Positions 37,321 through 50,116 of a DNA stretch of 64,000 nt are shown here, piece by piece. How positions within the stretch are numbered: position 1 is the first letter of the stretch; each line of letters opens with the position of its first letter. Origin of the DNA: Nautilus pompilius (Eukaryota > Mollusca > Cephalopoda > Nautilida > Nautilidae); contig JACATO010000648.1 of the NCBI GenBank assembly GCA_018389105.1, positions 1,922,001 to 1,986,000 on the forward strand. The letters are read 5' to 3'. Both the position numbers and the translations under genes were made by a program. The notes under the pieces were generated by a model. The model ran no database searches and had not been told where the DNA came from. It saw only the letters and a list, made by a program, of their open reading frames with translations.

Positions 37321-39189
37321 TTACAAATAAGAATCAAGATTTGCGATGATGTTAATTAACTGAAATCCCAAACTTACCCTAGAATTCGTTATGTAGCCTC
37401 AAGCTTGTGAACATATACCTCACAATGATGCAGAGAATTTAGAACTGCAGAAGTTAGTTTTGTTTTAGAGAGAGAGAGAAAAAAAACAGACTTAACTTTG
37501 CACAAAAGTGACATCTGCTATAAACAGATCCCTCAGGTGACCCCCGTCTGCATGCAGGTCCGTCAATCACCATTCTTTCAGTAAGACTGTTTACATCTCA
37601 AGTTTAGCAGACAATCACTTTTTTAAATTAGCATAATCATGGAAAACCTTGACAGGAAAAAGATATAATGAACTCATCCCCTGTAAAACTCCATGGAAAA
37701 AATATTTTTTTTTTTTTTTTAAGTATTCAAAACTTGTAGAGAAATTAATGTATAGATCGATAAACTTTCATAGCTGTAATGTCAGATTTATCTTCACACT
37801 TTCGTTCATTTAAAAAAAAAAAAAAGCAGTTTAGATCTTTGTTAGAGACGTAATGTACTTATCAAAGGTGCCATAGATTTTGTTTCGTATATTCCTGCAG
37901 ATTAATGACAATAATCTAATAGTGCTGTTAGGAGTAAGCACAGAAATTGTGTTAATGTCATAATTTTATTTAAAAAAAAAAAAACAAATTAACAGATTTT
38001 TTTAAAAAGAAAATTTTTAATTCCTTATTCAGAAAAAAAAACTAAGAATCCAAAAAATGCTAAATATACAATGAACAAAACAATATAGAAATATTTTATA
38101 TGGCCTCTTTTATGGTCTTCCATAATCATTTTTTTCAAATGCAGGTGCTGTCCCTTTAACTCTTTATCAACCCAAGGCTTCGGTCATGTGGCAATTTTAT
38201 CACTTAAAATTGTGCGTGTGGCTTTTTGTCTCTGGAAAGGATACCCCAACGAAATGTGTGCTGGTGTTGGCTGATTCCAAATTCGCATAAAGATGATCAA
38301 ATTAGGCATTAAAATCCGTGACAAATGTTTGCATAATGCAGTTATCAAATGGCAAGTACAGCACTTCTACAATAACTCACTGATGAGCAGCTATATCTAG
38401 GTTACAGATCAGAAGTATACACATTTGTAGCTGCTGAACCTGGTGCAACACCATGCTATCAGCAAACTTTGGCAAAGATAGAAAGATTAGTTCATGAGAG
38501 ACCTGGCAAGGGGGGTGTGGGGGTGGTGCCATAGCAGTACTGACCATTATGATAGCCATTACACCAATCATCTGGCTCAACATAACTGCACTGTCTCAGC
38601 ATGTTCGGTCCACAGAGCATATATTTCTAACCAGATTGTTGTATGTAAACGACTACCTGAAAAAAAAACAACTAACATTCTGTATATCGGTACTACCAAC
38701 ACACCACCAGGCTAAACTTGAATGAGCTAGGATAAATATGCACTTGACTTTAAAGCCAGATTCTTTTATCTGATGAATGTTGTAAACCATCTTCAAGAGA
38801 AAAAAGAAATAATAATGCCATCTTCCATTGCCTGCTCATCCACTGAATATGTCTAGCTCACTGGACACACTGCAACAAGTGTGAGATGCAGATACAATGC
38901 TGTAACACAAGCCAGAGGCAGCCACACATTTTACTAAAGGTCACATGATTTTTTGGGGGTTAGGTGGGTGATGACTATTCGTTGCCATTATGGCATCACT
39001 AGATGTATAGAACAATATCCAGATATGGCACAATAAGAACTCTTTAAGTCAAACTTTATGGTCAAGTTTTAACTGTGCCAATGTTTTATCCTCACTAAAT
39101 TTTTACAATATCCCTATATTGTTTTGATCAGTGTATTTAATTAGTTATTTTTTAAAAAATTTGTACCAATATGTCTTAAAGATAATATT

Positions 39190-39196
<7 letters not shown>

Positions 39197-39220
<24 letters not shown>

Positions 39221-39265
39221 TGGAGGGAGGGAGGGAGGGAGAGAGAGAGAGAGAGAGAGAGAGAT
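39197..39265. repeat. GA / GGAG microsatellite
   Basis: (GA)n, one TGGAGGGAGGGAGGGAGG core, then (GA)n; same family as the large GA satellites. Confidence 0.97.
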
Positions 39266-39330
39266 ATGCCCACAAGTTATACCTAGGATGGTAATGGTAA
39301 AAATAAATATAATATAGTTAATAAGAAACA

Positions 39331-39354
39331 TATATATATATATATATATATATA
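39331..39354. repeat. (TA)n microsatellite
   Basis: Twelve TA units. Confidence 0.95.
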
Positions 39355-39946
39355 CTTTATTTTGCCAAAATTAAAGATATAGCATACTAGCAAAATCAGG
39401 TCTAAAACAGTCTTATTTAAATGTAATTGGATGATTTGGTTAATTGTCTGAGCTAACCTTCCAAATGCTTCATGTAGTGTAGTTGCTTCAAGAAAGAGGA
39501 AGCTATTATAGCTTACCTAAGGCTACCAGGAAAAGAAAAAATAAATTGATATGCATTTTATTTAACTAATGTGCATTAACACTTTCAATTTATTCCAGTC
39601 ATTTCAAATTCTATTGCATAGTTTGTTTGTTAATATTAAGCCAAACTAACACTTAGGTCAATTTAGAGTTAAGACTGATATTCCTAACTGTAGATAGTTC
39701 CAGTATAAATGTGAGTATTATCTGCAATATTCATGTCTGCCACACTATTATCATCATTCACGTAAATCGAGAACCGGAGCGGACCTCAACGTAAACACTG
39801 TGGCACACCACTAGTGGCTAGTTGATTCAAAGAAGTTACATGAGTTAAAACTATACACCAATTATTTTTTTTTTCTTTCTAAAATCCCCTTTTATTATTT
39901 TTAATGTACAACTGTACCAAAAAAAAATTACTAAATTGTAAATAAG

Positions 39947-39986
39947 CAACAACAACAACAACAACAACAACAAAAAAAAAAAAAAA
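39947..39986. repeat. (CAA)n run with A tail
   Basis: CAA repeats followed by about 14 A residues; could be a decayed retroposon tail, but no body is recognisable upstream. Confidence 0.9.
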
Positions 39987-40030
39987 GAAGAAAGCTCTCT
40001 GTTTTATCGGAACATCGTTAGTAAGCTTAC

Positions 40031-40082
40031 CTCAAGGGGGGACTCTCCGTACCGTGGCAGTTCGAACTGTTATCGCCTGACC
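40031..40082 (-). other. Candidate internal exon (52 or 46 bp)
   Basis: On the minus strand a pyrimidine tract (TTCCCTACTGTCTGTATCTG) leads to GGGTCAG at the acceptor side, and the donor side is TTGAG followed by GTAAGC. The enclosed bases are about 60% GC with several CpGs (TTCGAA, CACGGTACGG), a sharp contrast with the flanks. One frame is open throughout and reads SGDNSSNCHGTESPPL. A second AG six bases further makes a tandem acceptor. No family recognised. Together the composition step and both splice signals make this one of the better exon candidates, but it remains unproven. Confidence 0.35.
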
Positions 40083-41317
40083 CTGACCCACAATAAGCAG
40101 ATACAGACAGTAGGGAATATAGTTTAATTGACTATGGTTATTAATTATCTCTGCAATATATATTTTTTTTAAGTCCCCGCATACTCGTTAGTTACACCAA
40201 CCGGCCGGCCCATAGTTAACAAAACCAATTTTATAACCAGTTTTTAAAAATAGGTGAAAGGTTAATTAATACTTTCCATTCAGATGAAGCAAAGCATTAT
40301 TATTATTATTATTTTTCTTACAGATGGACTAAACATTAGAAGCCACACCTTCTCCACTGACAGCGCATCAGTTTGCTTCCCTATAGAACAAGATAAGGAA
40401 AAATCCGCCTTAGCAGTCAGTCCCTACCCTGGTTGGGTATTTCTTATTTCAGTTAAACTGATTAAGCATTATTATGCGTATAATACCTATCAAAACACAC
40501 AAATGTGTTCATATTCATAGCAAATCACCACTGGCGCGTGCTTTTAGCAATTTTTGTGATGAGAAACCAGATGAGTACATTTCAACTATATTTCTCAGGC
40601 TTTTGGTTATGCATAATATTTCAATCCTCACTAAAATAAATTCATCCATGCATTTTCTTTAATCCAGACATACCAACATCTCACTAAAACAGGTAATAAT
40701 TTTAATTAAGACACGCTAAACCATGCAAATAATATTTTAGCGCCACTCTCCTTGGATTTTTAAAATTAAGTTGATTAATGCCATTCACAAACTAAGCTGA
40801 AATCAATTTGTATAATGTAGCAGCTCTCACTGTTCTCAGTAACAAGTTCCATGTCCTCAAGACCAGATGACACCCATAAGTTTTTTTTGTTTTTGTTTTA
40901 AAGCAGTGATAATTAAAAGGATGAAGCGATTTATTTTTGAGATTTAATAATTTTTTTTTTTTTTCCTTTTCAGATTTTCATAGAAACGCAATCAGATGAA
41001 ATAAGAATGAGAGAGAGAGAGTAAGCATCCGGTGTCAAAAACGGTGTCATTAATAAAACTGAACATATGATGTCACTGACAGCTTGTATCACCTTACTGA
41101 CTAGATGCTGTAGTGCGGTATGACCAACTCAGGCACAAAGGGATCGATGTGAAATATTTGTTCTCCAAGAATTTAGCCAATTCTTAAAAAAAAGGGATTA
41201 AGCTCGTCAAACTGATGCCTACCTAAAGCAACGTACATTCTGTCTGATTATATGCAGTTCATTTTAAACTTTGTAGCTTTTTTTCATCAAGATAAAAATG
41301 TCGGCTCTTGCAGACAA

Positions 41318-41333
41318 ATTATTATTATTATTA

Positions 41334-41387
<54 letters not shown>
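41318..41387. repeat. (ATT)n microsatellite, 70 bp
   Basis: Long ATT array with one interruption. Confidence 0.97.
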
Positions 41388-41803
41388 GGAAGTCCACATT
41401 GCCAAAGAAAGATATTAACTGAAATTTAACTTGTTTTATCACAGGATAGCCTGCTCCATTCTAGTGAAAGAAGAAATCCTTTCCTCTCAATGTAACAATT
41501 AAAACATTTGTTTGTTTGTTTTTTTTGGTAAATTCTCATTAATGTCAAACCAAAAGATGTGCAGTCATAATGATATTTTTTGGCTTACCTATAGATAGCC
41601 TTATTTCATCTTTATCATATTAGCCAAATTTTAAAGATAGCAGCAGCAGTTTGTTTTACTTTATTCCATAACTAGGTTTAGTAAAATTGGTGCGTTGTGG
41701 CAATACTCTCATAGCTAAACTCAATGTCAAATAATAAGTTAAGACAGGTGACAGAGAGGAACAAAACAGAATTAGCAATAGATAACAAACTTTTGGTTTC
41801 AAG

Positions 41804-41941
41804 CTAGGTTTTCTTTCTTTGTTTTATGGAATCCAGACACTGCCAGGTTTCCAAGAGCAGTAAAGCCCGATACTTCATGCAGTAATGAAGATATGATAGG
41901 GGCCTAGCTCCTTCGCTACCTTGCAGCTCGGCAGCTACTTC
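41804..41941 (-). other. Candidate terminal exon or coding relic
   Basis: On the minus strand TTTTTTTGTTTTCTGGTGAG runs into AATACAG, and from 41941 an open frame of 45 codons reads EVAAELQGSEGARPLSYLHY, CMKYRALLLLETWQCLDSIK and QRKKT before TAG at 41806-41804. The block is about 50% GC with CpGs (GCCGAG, TATCGGG) inside AT-rich flanks. The frame is also open upstream of the AG, so the splice border is not forced. It could be a last coding exon or a piece of an old repeat. Family unknown. Confidence 0.3.
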
Positions 41942-42178
41942 CTGTATTCTCACCAGAAAACAAAAAAAAGATACAACTCTCACCCTACCTAATCACCTAC
42001 AAATTTACAAATGGCAAACATGCAATCAGCTTAACCCCTCCATGTCTACTGAAGATACAAATGATGTCATAATTCCAAAATTTTAACAGCTTAGCCAATC
42101 AAAAACACATCTTAAAGATTTAAAAAAAACATTGGCATTCTTCCTTTGGCGTTGTGCTACCCCATCAGAACTCTCAAT

Positions 42179-42203
42179 AACAACAACAACAACAACAACA
42201 ACA
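42179..42203. repeat. (CAA)n microsatellite
   Basis: Tandem AAC/CAA units, continuing imperfectly with A runs to about 42229. Confidence 0.93.
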
Positions 42204-43249
42204 AAAAAACAAAAAACAACAACAATAACGCATTTTTATTCAATACAAATTGTAAACTGTCTCTGGACTTGTCAAAATTCATCCATTACTTTTGAAATAA
42301 GTTCGTGCTTGTTAATTATAACTTTTACTCTCTGAGCACTTAACGTACAGGTAAGGCAGTGAGTATGGTTAATCGGGCAAAAACATAGTTCCATCATTAT
42401 ACCATCACCATCAACTGGCAGTTTCCCTCCTTGCAGACACCCATGATAACAGTATTTATTTATCATCAAATGCCAAATAAATAGAGATTAAAAATCCTCA
42501 ATAACTAATTAAATTAATTTGACATCATGCAATACTATGCTAGCCAGGTTAGATGATAGCCAACTGAACCTTATTTTGTTAACATGTTTATTAGCATTAT
42601 GAATAATTTTTAATTTATTCCAAAAAACTCTGCTGCATACTACATTAATTTGTAATGTTAAAAGAAAAAAAAAGGGGGGGGATGCTTGGATTTGGTCTTG
42701 GTTTTGGTTTAATTTACTTCTAAGCTAAGTGGATTTACACAAAGCTTAGCAATTGATTTGCTTTTCTGTTTGTTTGTTTTTTTTGGTGGTGGGGTGGGTT
42801 GGTTAAGCAGAAAATGGTGAATCTTCTAAACGCCAATATTTAAAATTTTTAATACCAATGAAAAACAGAGTTATCTCCTCCTGGTTTATACCAGCGTGAG
42901 AAAGAAGTTACAACAACAACAAAACAACCTCTCAAACAACCAATACAAAAATATTCACCAGGAAAGCATAAAAATTGGCTCCATTCTCTTAAGAGCCAAT
43001 GGGATGAGGAAAACAGAAAAAAAATCAAAATGAATTAACACAATTCTTTTGAGAAATTTTTTTTCCCCTTCTAATAAAATATGATGATGCATTTCTCTTG
43101 TCAATTCTTAAATGTCTAACAAAATAGCTCACTCAACGTCTGCAAATTTAAAATATTCATTACAACAGTCAACCATCAAACTGCATACTTGCACGTGAAA
43201 GGCAGCAGCACTCGAACACAATGAACACAAACAAACAAACAAATTAATG

Positions 43250-43372
43250 CTACTGGGAACATTCTTCCTATCAAGAGTTGCACTTTTGCCAGAGGTCATA
43301 AATTCTGGATTTGGAAATTTTGAAAAGTCAGCATCAGCCATTTGTAAATGGGTTCTGCTGACCATAAAACTG
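43250..43372 (-). other. Candidate exon (weak donor)
   Basis: On the minus strand a strong acceptor (CTGCTGCTGTTGTTTCCAG) ends at 43373. The following frame reads FMVSRTHLQMADADFSKFPN, then PEFMTSGKSATLDRKN, and stays open to 43129. A second frame gives YGQQNPFTNG then a stop, which would suit a terminal exon. I see no good donor, so the 3' limit is arbitrary. No family recognised. Confidence 0.22.
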
Positions 43373-45874
43373 GAAACAACAGCAGCAGATCCTAGCTAAT
43401 TAAAGAATTGATTTATTAAATGAAAATTCAAGGAAAATCTTTGCAAATTCTATTTTTGCTGGTTAAATAATAATATTGATTTTCAAGTATTTTAGGTTTT
43501 TCTTATTAGTTTAGACTTTCATTTGACGTGTGTGGAAATTGTGCGCGCGTGTGTGTGTTGCATGTTCAGATGTGTAGTAATAAATATTTCATCAGTTCTT
43601 GTGTGTGTTGCTCTTTCTACCTGATGGGCTCTTTCCTTTTTTGTGCACATGTGGTCCAAGTGTACTGATGGCTAAGTCATCAGGTACGGCAAAGTCTTTC
43701 TGAAGCTTAGCCGGAACACACTTTAGGAAAATAAATTTAGTTTAGCAGTTACAAGGAGCTGCCTTCCAAAAAAGTAAGTAAAATGCTAAAAAAAAATCAA
43801 TTGTAGATGTTAACTTAGATCAAAATCTATATAGTTTTAAACCACAAAATTAGGCAAAACATTCTGAATATCTACAGCGACAAGGAACAATTCAGTCCAA
43901 ATGCCACCTACTGAAAAAGTGTTAATTATGCAAAGATTTTCCCCAACTTTCCGGAGACTGATGCATTTATCAGAAATCAATCATCTTTTCATCCAAAACA
44001 TCCATTAGATTCACTGCTTCACCCTAAAAAAAAAAAAATAAAAAAAAATTCAAGATCTGCGCAAATGAATTTGGGTAATCTCCCCTGTAATTACACCTGC
44101 ATGTTCATGCACCTGTCTGCCAAGCAAAAACGAAAAGATTATATTGTTCTCAGAAATAAACTTTCATATTTTTTTTTGCAAATAGTTTTTTTTCCTTTTC
44201 CTCCAAAAATTATGCAAAGTTAAGATGACATTATTTGATTTGTAAAACGATTTTTTAATCTTTAATCTTTCCCCCATTGTACTAGAGCATTCAAATTATA
44301 AGTCATGTAATATAGAAATGATAATTATAATATTGTTTTGTTTCTCTTTTAAAATGGAAAGATAAGCAATTTTGAACATCACAATTCTGACAGCCATTCA
44401 TTATCTTAAAAGATAAACTTTTAAAAAGACATTTAAATATTTTTTGTTTTTGCTTTGAAACCTTTAAGAGATTGACCAAAACAAGAAAACAACCAACCAA
44501 CTAAAAAAGCTTGTTGATGATAGAATACCACATTAATGGTTAGAGTTAGGTTGTTGGTTTTTTTTGTTTTTAATCAGAGCTGCATTTTATAACGAAATGC
44601 TGCTAGGTAATTACAGTTAAAAATTGATGCAGATAGTATTAAAAGATGCTGAGTTTGTTGTTGTTGTTTTTCTTTTTAACTTCAAGCCCTTGTTTCTTAA
44701 CAGTCTAACAGTAAAGATCTGCTAAATGCTCTTTAAATGAAATTTTTTAAAAAAAATTCTTAGAAATTATCAATATTTAACTTTTCACAAATTTTCTCAT
44801 CCACTTAATACATATTTTTTATTTTTTAAGATTTTGCAAACTTTAAATTTATTCAATCTGGCCAATTTTTTTTTTTCCTTTTCTTAGTGCAAGCAATATA
44901 AATATGTGAATTATTTATTGTTCTTGTTTACTAAAGAGTAATTTCTCAGCAGATATTCAGATAATGCTTTTTCTTCATTAGTGTTGGACTTGAAATAACA
45001 ACAAAGTTTTATAATTTATGCCTTTAAAAAAAGAAAGAAAGAAATGTTTGGTGTAAATGGATTTTTCATGCTTCCTGATATTTCTGTCGTGCTTTTGGAA
45101 AAGTCAACACACGTAAGATACAATTTGATACTGCAATGTATTGGGGAAACCGTCTAAGAACCATAGTTTAAATCTCTTTCTTGGGTCTAATTTAACGTTT
45201 ACTGGATGCAGTTATAAACAAGCTAAAATATGTATCAGTCTAAATGTATAAATATTTAACTAAGTGGGATCAAAATAACAAAAGTTTGTGTTTAATTATG
45301 GTACGGGAACTCAGCCTAACTGAAGTGTTTTTTTTGTTAAATGGCAAAGAAAGCATGTTGCTTGCTGAAAAGACCGTATATTCCGTTATTACCAAACAAA
45401 AGAGTTTACACCGGACATGTACTTTAAAAACACTTCACATTTAGAGAAAAAAAAGTACCGACTGAAATTTAGCAAATCGAATAAGAAGAAAGTTCACAGT
45501 AAACAAACTATTAAATAACCAATTTATACAAATCATTTAAAATTATGCACATTTATTAACAACGTCATTAGAAGTTGTAGAATAATCATACTGACCAAAA
45601 ACAATTAAAGTTCATGATTTGGAAAATTTTGGGGTTTTTGGGGTTCAATTTCTTAAATAAAATATGCTTCAGGTTTTTTATTAAAGGATCTGTCTGCTGT
45701 TGTCGTTGTTGCCACTTCCTTCGACTTCATAAAATCATTCGATTCCAATCATCATCTTTAAAACATGATTGTCTTCACATTCCAGGTGAGTGGTTTAATA
45801 TTTCAAGACTTTCCATAATCAAAATATTGCGCGCACATGCACAATTTTTATCTAATTCGAAATTTAAAAAAAAA

Positions 45875-45909
45875 ATATATATATATATATAGCAAATAAT
45901 AATAATAAT
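45875..45909. repeat. (AT)n plus (AAT)n microsatellite
   Basis: (AT)n at 45875-45891 and (AAT)n to 45909. Confidence 0.93.
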
Positions 45910-46568
45910 AGCAATTGACAATAAAACTTTGTGCTAAAAAATGTTTTCTTTTCCTTGATGCTCATTAATTTTTCTTTTTATTTCAATTAAATTTATTTTT
46001 TAAAATTAATTTAATCTTTCTATATATTCTGACAATTCATTTTTAGCTTTTAAAACTTATTTTACATAAATATCAAGGAATATATGAAAGTTTATTAAAT
46101 TTAGTGTATTTTTTATTTAATTTTTTTTAAACTACAATACAGCCAAAAAAGTTCTAAACGTGAAGTTAACTCAACTTGTAAAAAAATTAAAAAAGCAGCT
46201 TTAACTCTCACACGTAGCCGACCGACCGGGTGAGAAAGAAAACAAGTCTCAAATAAATAAATCTTAAAAACCCGAGAAATCCAATAAAACAGACAAGGAT
46301 TACTATTACATTTTTTTGAGAAACAAAAAAAAAAAAATTTAATCAGCAAAAAATTTAATTTTCAATTATTGACAAATCTTATAATGCAAATTTGAATTGG
46401 AAAACGAGGAATTATTTTAGACTGTAACTGCAATATTTTTGTAAAAAAAATCTTCACAAAACGAGCTCAGCTTCGAGGCTCTAATTATTATTATTATTAT
46501 GTGCATTTTAGTTAAAATACCAACCATGAAAACTACATTTTATAAAGTATCATTTTAGCTAATTATGC

Positions 46569-46591
46569 ATATATATATATATATATATATA
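46569..46591. repeat. (AT)n microsatellite
   Basis: Eleven AT units. Confidence 0.95.
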
Positions 46592-47601
46592 GCTTTAATT
46601 ATTATTTTAATGAAATAAATCATTTACAAACACTCATCCGATTAGTTTACAAAATAAGCTGAATTTTAATCTGATATCATCATCACAGAAACCTCATTTT
46701 TGTTTTGTTCTCATTTAAGTTTCCGGAAACTTTGCAAATAAAAATACTCAACAATTACAAAAACTAAACAAAACAGGTATTATTTTAAAAAAAAATTAAA
46801 TTAAAATCAATAGAATCAACAACCAAATCAAATATACTTCTTTACAAAAGAACCAACATTCAAAGAAAATTTATGTATTTGAAAGCAAATGAAGTGTGGA
46901 CAATTAAAAAAGCAAAGGAATCAAAATAAGAAACGTGTTGTTGTTGTTGTTGTTCTGTTTCATTTTGTAGCTACAAATTTGGACAATTTATTTATACAAA
47001 TGAAATGAAAAAAATCTTCCCCTGTATATATATATATATTTCACATTACCTTTCAAAATAAATTATGGTGAACAGTAACAGATTTAGATAATTTTAAAAA
47101 CTACAGAATTCACTAGATGAGATATTTTAATTAGATGGAGATTCAAACCAAGCAGTTTTCATTTAAATTCAGAGATGGAACTAGAGTAAGACCAAATGCC
47201 AGTTAAACACTAAAAAAAATCAAAAATACATCATTCCTAAGACTTCCCAATGTTTTAGGGTTAAGCATTTCTAGTACAAGCAATGGCTTTAATCAGAGCA
47301 GAATTTATTTCAGAACTCAAATATCATATAAAATTTTTTTCAGACTCTACAGAGACGTGCTGAAACCAAACATGCTCATTACAAGACATGGAATTTTTAT
47401 GAAGCCTCAGAATCCATAAAATCATGCCGTGGCCAAACGCTGAGAGATGTAAAACAAAAATTCATGAATTTGAATCTGGAAACTCATAGCATAACATACA
47501 GAAATGTATTTATAAAAAAAATTATAAGGTAAAGACTATTAAAATCATAATAATTATTTAGGTATCAACTTTCACCATTTATATATGCATAGAAAAAAAA
47601 A

Positions 47602-47622
47602 ATATATATATATATATATATA
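47602..47622. repeat. (AT)n microsatellite
   Basis: Ten AT units after an A run. Confidence 0.95.
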
Positions 47623-48018
47623 AGAGAAGAAACTTGATGGGATGAGTGGATCAAAATTTGTACAAGAATGGAAAAGAAAGTAAGATCTAGATAGGGTATA
47701 TTTAAGTGTTCATTTAAATAAATAGATACTTTTAATGAACCTGTAAATATAGGCAGAAAAATCAAAAAAAAAAAATTTTTAAATTCCAGTTTAAATTGAA
47801 AAGTATAGTTATTTAAAAACTATATAACAAAGATTTGTATGGATATTTAATTATTTTTATTATAAATATAATTTTGTAAAGAAAGAAATTTTGAATTTCC
47901 TTTAAATAAAAGGTTATTCCTGGAATGTATTATTTGTAAAAGTTTATTTAAGCGATAATTTTAAAAGGAATATTCTATAACTTTGTCATTTGGACATCAT
48001 TTTTCAGATAAAAAAAAA

Positions 48019-48035
48019 ATATATATATATATATA
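48019..48035. repeat. (TA)n microsatellite
   Basis: Eight TA units after an A run. Confidence 0.93.
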
Positions 48036-48157
48036 AATAATAAACTATTTCCAAAATAAAAACTGTTTGATATGTGTGATAAAACAAATTTAAACAAGAA
48101 ATGTGATGAAAGATTAAAAAAAAAACAGAAGAAGGAAAAAGGAGGACGACGACTTAC

Positions 48158-48219
48158 AAATAGTCTGTGAACAGCTACAGAAGGCAAGAGGTGGCAGCGG
48201 GTATTGTTGCTTCCAAGTC
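48158..48219 (-). other. Candidate internal exon (62 bp)
   Basis: On the minus strand CACTTGCAG precedes 48219 and GTAAGT follows 48158, the latter a perfect donor. The 62 bases are about 50% GC. Two frames are open: LGSNNTRCHLLPSVAVHRLF and TWKQQYPLPPLAFCSCSQTI. The pyrimidine tract before the acceptor is poor, which weakens the case. It is on the same strand as the other exon candidates at 40-50 kb. Confidence 0.27.
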
Positions 48220-50110
48220 CTGCAAGTGATACACCACTAGTTAGTCTGTGTAATTGTCTAAAATTTCCATCCTAGGCAGTAAGCCCCGCTGTCAGACAGA
48301 CAAAATTATGCAGTATTTGTCAGAAAACCCTGAGTGAGAGAAAGTCACAGATACAAGTGGACCTTTATCCACATCCGAGCTGCAACCCCAAGTACGCTCT
48401 TAATGTGCCAATATTGTGGTAACGGTATTGACTTCTTTCAGCGGGCTGATCCACTGCTGAGGTGTGGGGAAGGCAGCAGATACAGAGATGAATTCCACAC
48501 ACACACACAAACACATGCACACACAAATAATAGGGAAGGGAGGGAGAGAGAGAGAGAGAAAAAAAAATCAATTTTTTTTTTCTTTTTTTTGTGTGTGCAG
48601 TCAGCAAGGACTTGTTAGCGCATTCGTCCAATGATATGGTACAGTAAGCAAAGGTGAGACGAGTTTTAGCATGGCGAGTTAATTCCTTAATTTACCAAAT
48701 GGAGTCTGAACAAAGAAAATGTCAACAATTGTGTTTCGGGGAAGTTCAGGCTTCGCAGTCTGGGCAGGACAGAATGAAATCCAAGAAACACTGGCCTGCT
48801 TACGATGCCTTCAAACTTCTCCAGCTTAAATGGTAAAAAAAAAAGGGGAGGAGGAGGAGGAGGAAATAAAGAAATTTCTGGATGCAGCCCCGTCGCATAC
48901 AAAATATCCCTGGCTTCAGCGGATATTAGAAAAATGAATCGAAGATGCCAAACGTTAATAGACAGACAAGACGCCAAAAATATTCCACATCCGACTGAAG
49001 TTTTAAGTGTAAAGATGTGACTATATATATATGGGAAGAGGGGGGAACTGTGCAAATAAAAGTACTGACAGGACTAATAATCAATTCTGTCTTTTCAAAG
49101 CTTATGCCAAGCAGCTTAAAGACCAGCAGTTTAAGATTTTAAAAAAGTAAACAGAACTATAAACAGCAGCATCAACCATCTAAGCAAAGTACACCAATGT
49201 TACCAAGAGCTAACCAACAGGTTTACAAGTAGTAACCTTAGTTATGCACTCTTTTGTGTGTGTGTGCGTGCGTTGAAAATATAACCTAAACAATTTAGAA
49301 GTTTAATCATTGAGCAATGAATCTTTATTAGAGAGAGAGAGATGGAGAGAGAGAGATGGAGAGAGAGATGGATTTATAGGTAGATGTACAAAACGGCTAT
49401 GTTATCCAGAGACTGTATCTCCATAGTTAGTATTAATTAAATATAGGTTTGACCTATTCAAGAACAATAATGTGACCCACAAAAAATTAAACATAAAAAA
49501 AAAACAGTTAATTTTTAAGCGTTTCCATTTTGGTCCAAAACCATGCACACCAGAGTAATGATTTTTATTTTTCCACAGCAAAAGTTTCATGTATATTTAT
49601 ACAAGTAGAAAATTAATAATCTGTCATCGTCGGTTTTCTGCAGTTGTGTGTGTGTGTGTTTTTTTAACCAAGTGGATGCCGGGTTTTACCTGCATGGACG
49701 TCTTTCTGATAGGTCCGTCCGTGTTTCTCAAGTGGTTAGCCATAGAGAGCATACAAAATCAGGTATTCAGGATTTAATTACTGATGCACAAGATTTTCCA
49801 ATAACAGCTGTCGAAATCACGCTGGCGGCACTGCTGCTAACACCAGAATGCTAGCCTGAGAACTCATTCAAGTCTGACCACGCAATTGAGCACACTACGG
49901 CCAAAAATTCAGGATGTTAGAAATTCCTTAAAGAAATAATAAATAAAAAAAAAATACCAGCCGCAGTTCTAAGATAGTCGCTAGCAGGAGAGGAAAAGAA
50001 ACCAAGCAATTTTGGTGTATGTTTCCTGTCGCTCTTCTTCACCAGTTGACCACACGGTCCAACCCCCCCCCCAACCAACCAAACACCTGAAAAATTAAGG
50101 TTTCTAGTAA
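48220..50110. other. CpG-richer mixed stretch
   Basis: Less AT-rich than its surroundings, with patches at 48330-48480, 48700-49010 and 49640-49860 that contain CpGs and overlapping frames on both strands of 60-122 codons. None has a recognisable motif. Holds (CA)n at about 48498-48524, (GA)n at about 48541-48558, GATGGAGA at 49330-49371 and (GT)n at about 49645-49660. Confidence 0.5.
49330..49371. repeat. GA / GATGGAGA microsatellite
   Basis: Short member of the GATGGAGA family found also at 1-318 and 25494-26005. Confidence 0.96.
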
Positions 50111-50116
50111 GGACTT

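Larger units (their letters stand above)
37330..40020. other. AT-rich stretch with GA, TA and CAA repeats
   Basis: Frames at 38377-38583 (minus) and 38494-38715 (plus) overlap and match nothing known. A GC-richer patch at 37500-37580 has splice-like signals on the plus strand around a 23-bp segment, too short to trust. Microsatellites are listed separately. Confidence 0.55.
43380..48150. other. Very AT-rich stretch with TA repeats
   Basis: Dense in A/T runs, (TA)n and (ATT)n repeats. Frames of up to 92 codons (45614-45892) have no recognisable features. No gene supported. Confidence 0.6.

Noticed and set aside
37545-37600. 23-bp plus-strand microexon between TGCATGCAG and GTAAGA
   Set aside because: Splice-like borders only; no reading-frame or conservation evidence.
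39947-39986. (CAA)n plus A run as the 3' tail of a retroposon
   Set aside because: No SINE or LINE body recognised upstream and no target duplication seen.
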